Source of the DNA: Flavobacteriales bacterium
GTDB taxonomy: Bacteria > Bacteroidota > Bacteroidia > Flavobacteriales_F > PHOS-HE28
Direction: 5' to 3'
Assembly (NCBI GenBank): GCA_024640205.1
Contig: JAHEFL010000054.1
Location: forward strand, 1 to 8,120
DNA: 8,120 nt
Part shown: piece by piece, positions 7,014 to 8,120 of the stretch
How the letters are laid out: every line of letters starts with the position of its first letter
Numbering within the stretch: the stretch's first letter is position 1
Notes under the pieces: generated by a model
The model's database searches: none
Told to the model about the DNA's origin: nothing
What the model saw: only the letters and a program-made list of their open reading frames with translations
Translations under genes and position numbers: made by a program

Positions 7014-7057
7014 CGGAACTTCCGATATCCGTTCCGAGCAGAACGGTCCAGCTTTGG

Positions 7058-7094
7058 CCGGGGCCACGACAAAAGTCGTGGCCCCGGTTGTTTG
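7058..7094 (+). terminator. Strong intrinsic terminator after hpf
   Basis: A perfect 13-bp GC-rich stem, CCGGGGCCACGAC (7058-7070) and GTCGTGGCCCCGG (7075-7087), closes an AAAA loop. TTGTTTG follows (7088-7094). It separates xerC-hpf from the tRNA-tuf transcript. The last four bases of its tail (TTTG) are also the -33 element of the next promoter. Confidence 0.92.
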
Positions 7095-7121
7095 GTTGAG
7101 AACGGTTTCTTACTACATTTG
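7091..7121 (+). promoter_or_regulatory. Bacteroidota-type promoter of the tRNA-tuf operon
   Basis: TTTG at 7091-7094, a 19-nt spacer and TACATTTG at 7114-7121 match the consensus TTTG / TAnnTTTG exactly. Transcription would start near 7127-7130, leaving a leader of about 60 bases before the first tRNA. No other consensus promoter is visible between here and tuf, so tuf is probably read from this one. Confidence 0.85.
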
Positions 7122-7188
7122 CAGGCCCAATTCAGGCCTATCCCGGTCGGAAAAGGGAAGAAAGTACGTTCTTTTCCTTGCTGTACAG
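7122..7188 (+). other. Leader of the tRNA-tuf transcript with an inverted repeat
   Basis: This non-coding leader lies between the promoter and the first tRNA. GGAAAAG (7149-7155) can pair with CTTTTCC (7171-7177). An alternative shorter pairing of AAGAA (7159-7163) with TTCTT (7169-7173) lies inside. These could mark a processing stem, but no function is established. Confidence 0.4.
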
Positions 7189-7261
7189 GCCAATGTAGCT
7201 CAGCTGGTAGAGCAGCTGATTTGTAATCAGCCGGTCGTGGGTTCGAGTCCCTCCATTGGCT
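7189..7261 (+). tRNA. tRNA-Thr (anticodon UGU)
   Basis: This is a complete 73-nt cloverleaf. The acceptor GCCAATG pairs with CATTGGC. The D-arm is AGCTCAGCTGGTAGAGC. The anticodon stem GCTGA/TCAGC carries loop TTTGTAA with TGT at 7222-7224. The T-arm contains GGTTCGAGTCC. The discriminator is U and no CCA is encoded. It is the first gene of the four-tRNA array ahead of tuf, the same order as thrU-tyrU-glyT-thrT-tufB in E. coli. Confidence 0.97.
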
Positions 7262-7277
7262 CCGCGAGCCGATCCAT

Positions 7278-7363
7278 GGGGAGATACCCAAGCGGCCAAC
7301 GGGGGCAGACTGTAAATCTGCTGTCTTACGACTTCGTAGGTTCGAATCCTGCTCTCCCCACCA
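7278..7363 (+). tRNA. tRNA-Tyr (anticodon GUA)
   Basis: This is a class II tRNA with a long variable arm. The acceptor GGGGAGA (7278-7284) pairs with TCTCCCC (7353-7359). The anticodon stem GCAGA/TCTGC has loop CTGTAAA with GTA at 7312-7314. The T-arm has GGTTCGAATCC. The discriminator is A at 7360, and CCA follows at 7361-7363, so its 3' end appears to be genome-encoded, unlike the three other tRNAs here. Confidence 0.97.
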
Positions 7364-7437
7364 TCTCGTCCGGAGCTTTCAGGATCCTTAGGGAAACTGT
7401 GAACGCACGAGGAGGATCGACCATGACCGGATAATTT

Positions 7438-7510
7438 GCGGGAGTAGCTCAGTTGGTAGAGCATCAGCCTTCCAAGCTGAATGTCGCGGGTTCGAGTCTC
7501 GTCTCCCGCT
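7438..7510 (+). tRNA. tRNA-Gly (anticodon UCC)
   Basis: This is a complete 73-nt cloverleaf. The acceptor GCGGGAG (7438-7444) pairs with CTCCCGC (7503-7509). The anticodon stem TCAGC/GCTGA has loop CTTCCAA with TCC at 7471-7473. The T-arm contains GGTTCGAGTCT. The discriminator is U and CCA is not encoded. A 74-nt spacer separates it from tRNA-Tyr. Confidence 0.97.
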
Positions 7511-7530
7511 CGACGTCACTGACCACAATG

Positions 7531-7577
7531 GGTCGGTGCCGGAAACCAACGATCCGGCGCGCCGGATCAGCGCACCG

Positions 7578-7580
<3 letters not shown>
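7531..7580 (+). repeat. Nested inverted repeats in the Gly-Thr tRNA spacer
   Basis: The 18-nt perfect palindrome GATCCGGCGCGCCGGATC (7551-7568) would fold as a 7-bp stem with a CGCG loop. Around it, GGTCGGTGC (7531-7539) can pair with GCACCGGCC (7572-7580), nine pairs including one G-U. The last three bases of this outer stem are the first three of the following tRNA. It may guide tRNA processing or simply reflect GC-rich spacer sequence. Confidence 0.6.
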
Positions 7581-7649
<69 letters not shown>

Positions 7650-7753
7650 CAACGGAAAAGGTACGGCGCCGTGAAGCCGTGCAAAGGCATTTGGCCGTGC
7701 AGTATTGAAACAGGACACACACAACACGAAGAACAACAAACGACCGAACGACA
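7650..7753 (+). promoter_or_regulatory. 5' leader of tuf
   Basis: This is a 104-nt non-coding leader between the last tRNA and tuf. Its first half has an ACGGC (7663-7667) and three GCCGTG copies (7668, 7676, 7694) that allow alternative short hairpins. Its second half (about 7705-7753) is A/C-rich and unstructured (ACACACACAACACGAAG and similar), with no SD before the ATG. That suits SD-independent initiation. No promoter matching the consensus is visible in it. Confidence 0.5.
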
Positions 7754-8120
7754 ATGGCAAAGGAGACCTTCCAACGTGACAAGCCCCACGTCAACATCGG
7801 CACCATTGGTCACGTTGACCATGGCAAGACCACGTTGACCGCGGCCATTACAACCGTACTCGCCTCCAAGGGCCTGTCCGAATTGCGGAGCTTTGACTCC
7901 ATCGACAATGCACCTGAGGAGAAGGAGCGCGGTATCACCATCAATACCTCACACGTTGAGTACTCGACGGCTGCGCGGCACTATGCCCACGTGGATTGCC
8001 CGGGTCACGCTGACTATGTGAAGAACATGGTCACCGGTGCCGCCCAGATGGACGGCGCGATCCTGGTCGTGGCGGCTACTGATGGTCCCATGCCCCAGAC
8101 GCGTGAGCACATCCTGCTTG
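7754..8120 (+). CDS. tuf: Translation elongation factor Tu, 3' partial
   Basis: EF-Tu is the GTPase that delivers aminoacyl-tRNA to the ribosome. The first 122 residues are present and the gene runs off the right edge. The start [20 protein letters not shown] is the standard N-terminus. The G1 loop is GHVDHGKT (19-26), switch 1 contains [10 protein letters not shown] (55-64) with the conserved Thr62, and G3 is DCPGH (81-85). The [15 protein letters not shown] form of switch 1 (46-60) is what I associate with Bacteroidota EF-Tu. It follows the Thr-Tyr-Gly-Thr tRNA array and is probably transcribed with it. In related genomes tRNA-Trp, secE, nusG and ribosomal protein genes commonly follow. Confidence 0.98.
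   Translation, partial: MAKETFQRDKPHVNIGTIGHVDHGKTTLTAAITTVLASKGLSELRSFDSIDNAPEEKERGITINTSHVEYSTAARHYAHVDCPGHADYVKNMVTGAAQMDGAILVVAATDGPMPQTREHILL

Noticed and set aside
7014..7036. Short inverted repeat CGGAAC/GTTCCG right after hpf
   Set aside because: It is six pairs with no T-run. The much stronger stem at 7058-7087 explains termination.
6473..7291. Long minus-strand open frame (272 codons) across xerC, hpf and the first tRNAs
   Set aside because: It runs antisense to two clear genes, a terminator and two tRNAs, and its translation resembles no protein. It is a shadow of GC-rich coding sequence. The same holds for the other long minus-strand frames over the transporter, the dehydrogenase and rpsU.
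6907..7434. Plus-strand 175-codon frame overlapping hpf and running through the terminator and two tRNAs
   Set aside because: It crosses a strong terminator and two tRNA genes, and it uses a second frame inside hpf. It is not a plausible gene.

Overview
The window looks like a moderately GC-rich chromosomal segment from the Bacteroidota, probably a Flavobacteriales-like lineage. Three things support this. Two promoters fit the Bacteroidota form (TTG or TTTG, 19 nt, TAnnTTTG). Most starts lack a Shine-Dalgarno (SD) sequence and have A-rich leaders. The order rpsU - xerC - hpf - tRNA-Thr/Tyr/Gly/Thr - tuf is familiar from that phylum. The placement rests on recalled family knowledge, not on a search.

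Layout, with all genes on the + strand. Bases 1-858 hold the C-terminal part of an RmlD/dTDP-4-dehydrorhamnose-reductase-like sugar-nucleotide dehydrogenase. Bases 942-2761 hold a LeuT-like sodium-coupled amino-acid transporter overlapping a 47-residue single-helix protein that resembles the MetS small subunit of such transporters. Bases 2795-5427 are a tight cluster: a membrane-anchored protein with three helix-hairpin-helix repeats, adenine phosphoribosyltransferase (apt, GTG start overlapping the previous stop) and a short-chain acyl-CoA dehydrogenase.

Bases 5472-5773 are a self-contained ribosomal protein S21 (rpsU) unit with its own promoter and intrinsic terminator. A Xer-type tyrosine recombinase and a short hibernation-promoting factor follow as a pair, closed by a very strong terminator. 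The T-rich tail of that terminator contains the -33 element of the next promoter. That promoter drives tRNA-Thr(UGU), tRNA-Tyr(GUA), tRNA-Gly(UCC), tRNA-Thr(GGU) and then tuf (EF-Tu), which runs off the right edge.

From base 5472 onward the genes mostly serve translation: S21, ribosome hibernation, tRNAs and EF-Tu. The left part is general metabolism and transport. I saw no phage, insertion sequence, CRISPR array or defence island, and nothing that amounts to a new multi-gene system. The most interesting points are the small transporter partner, the substituted transporter pocket, the S21/SD question, the fused terminator-promoter and the structured spacers of the tRNA-tuf transcript.
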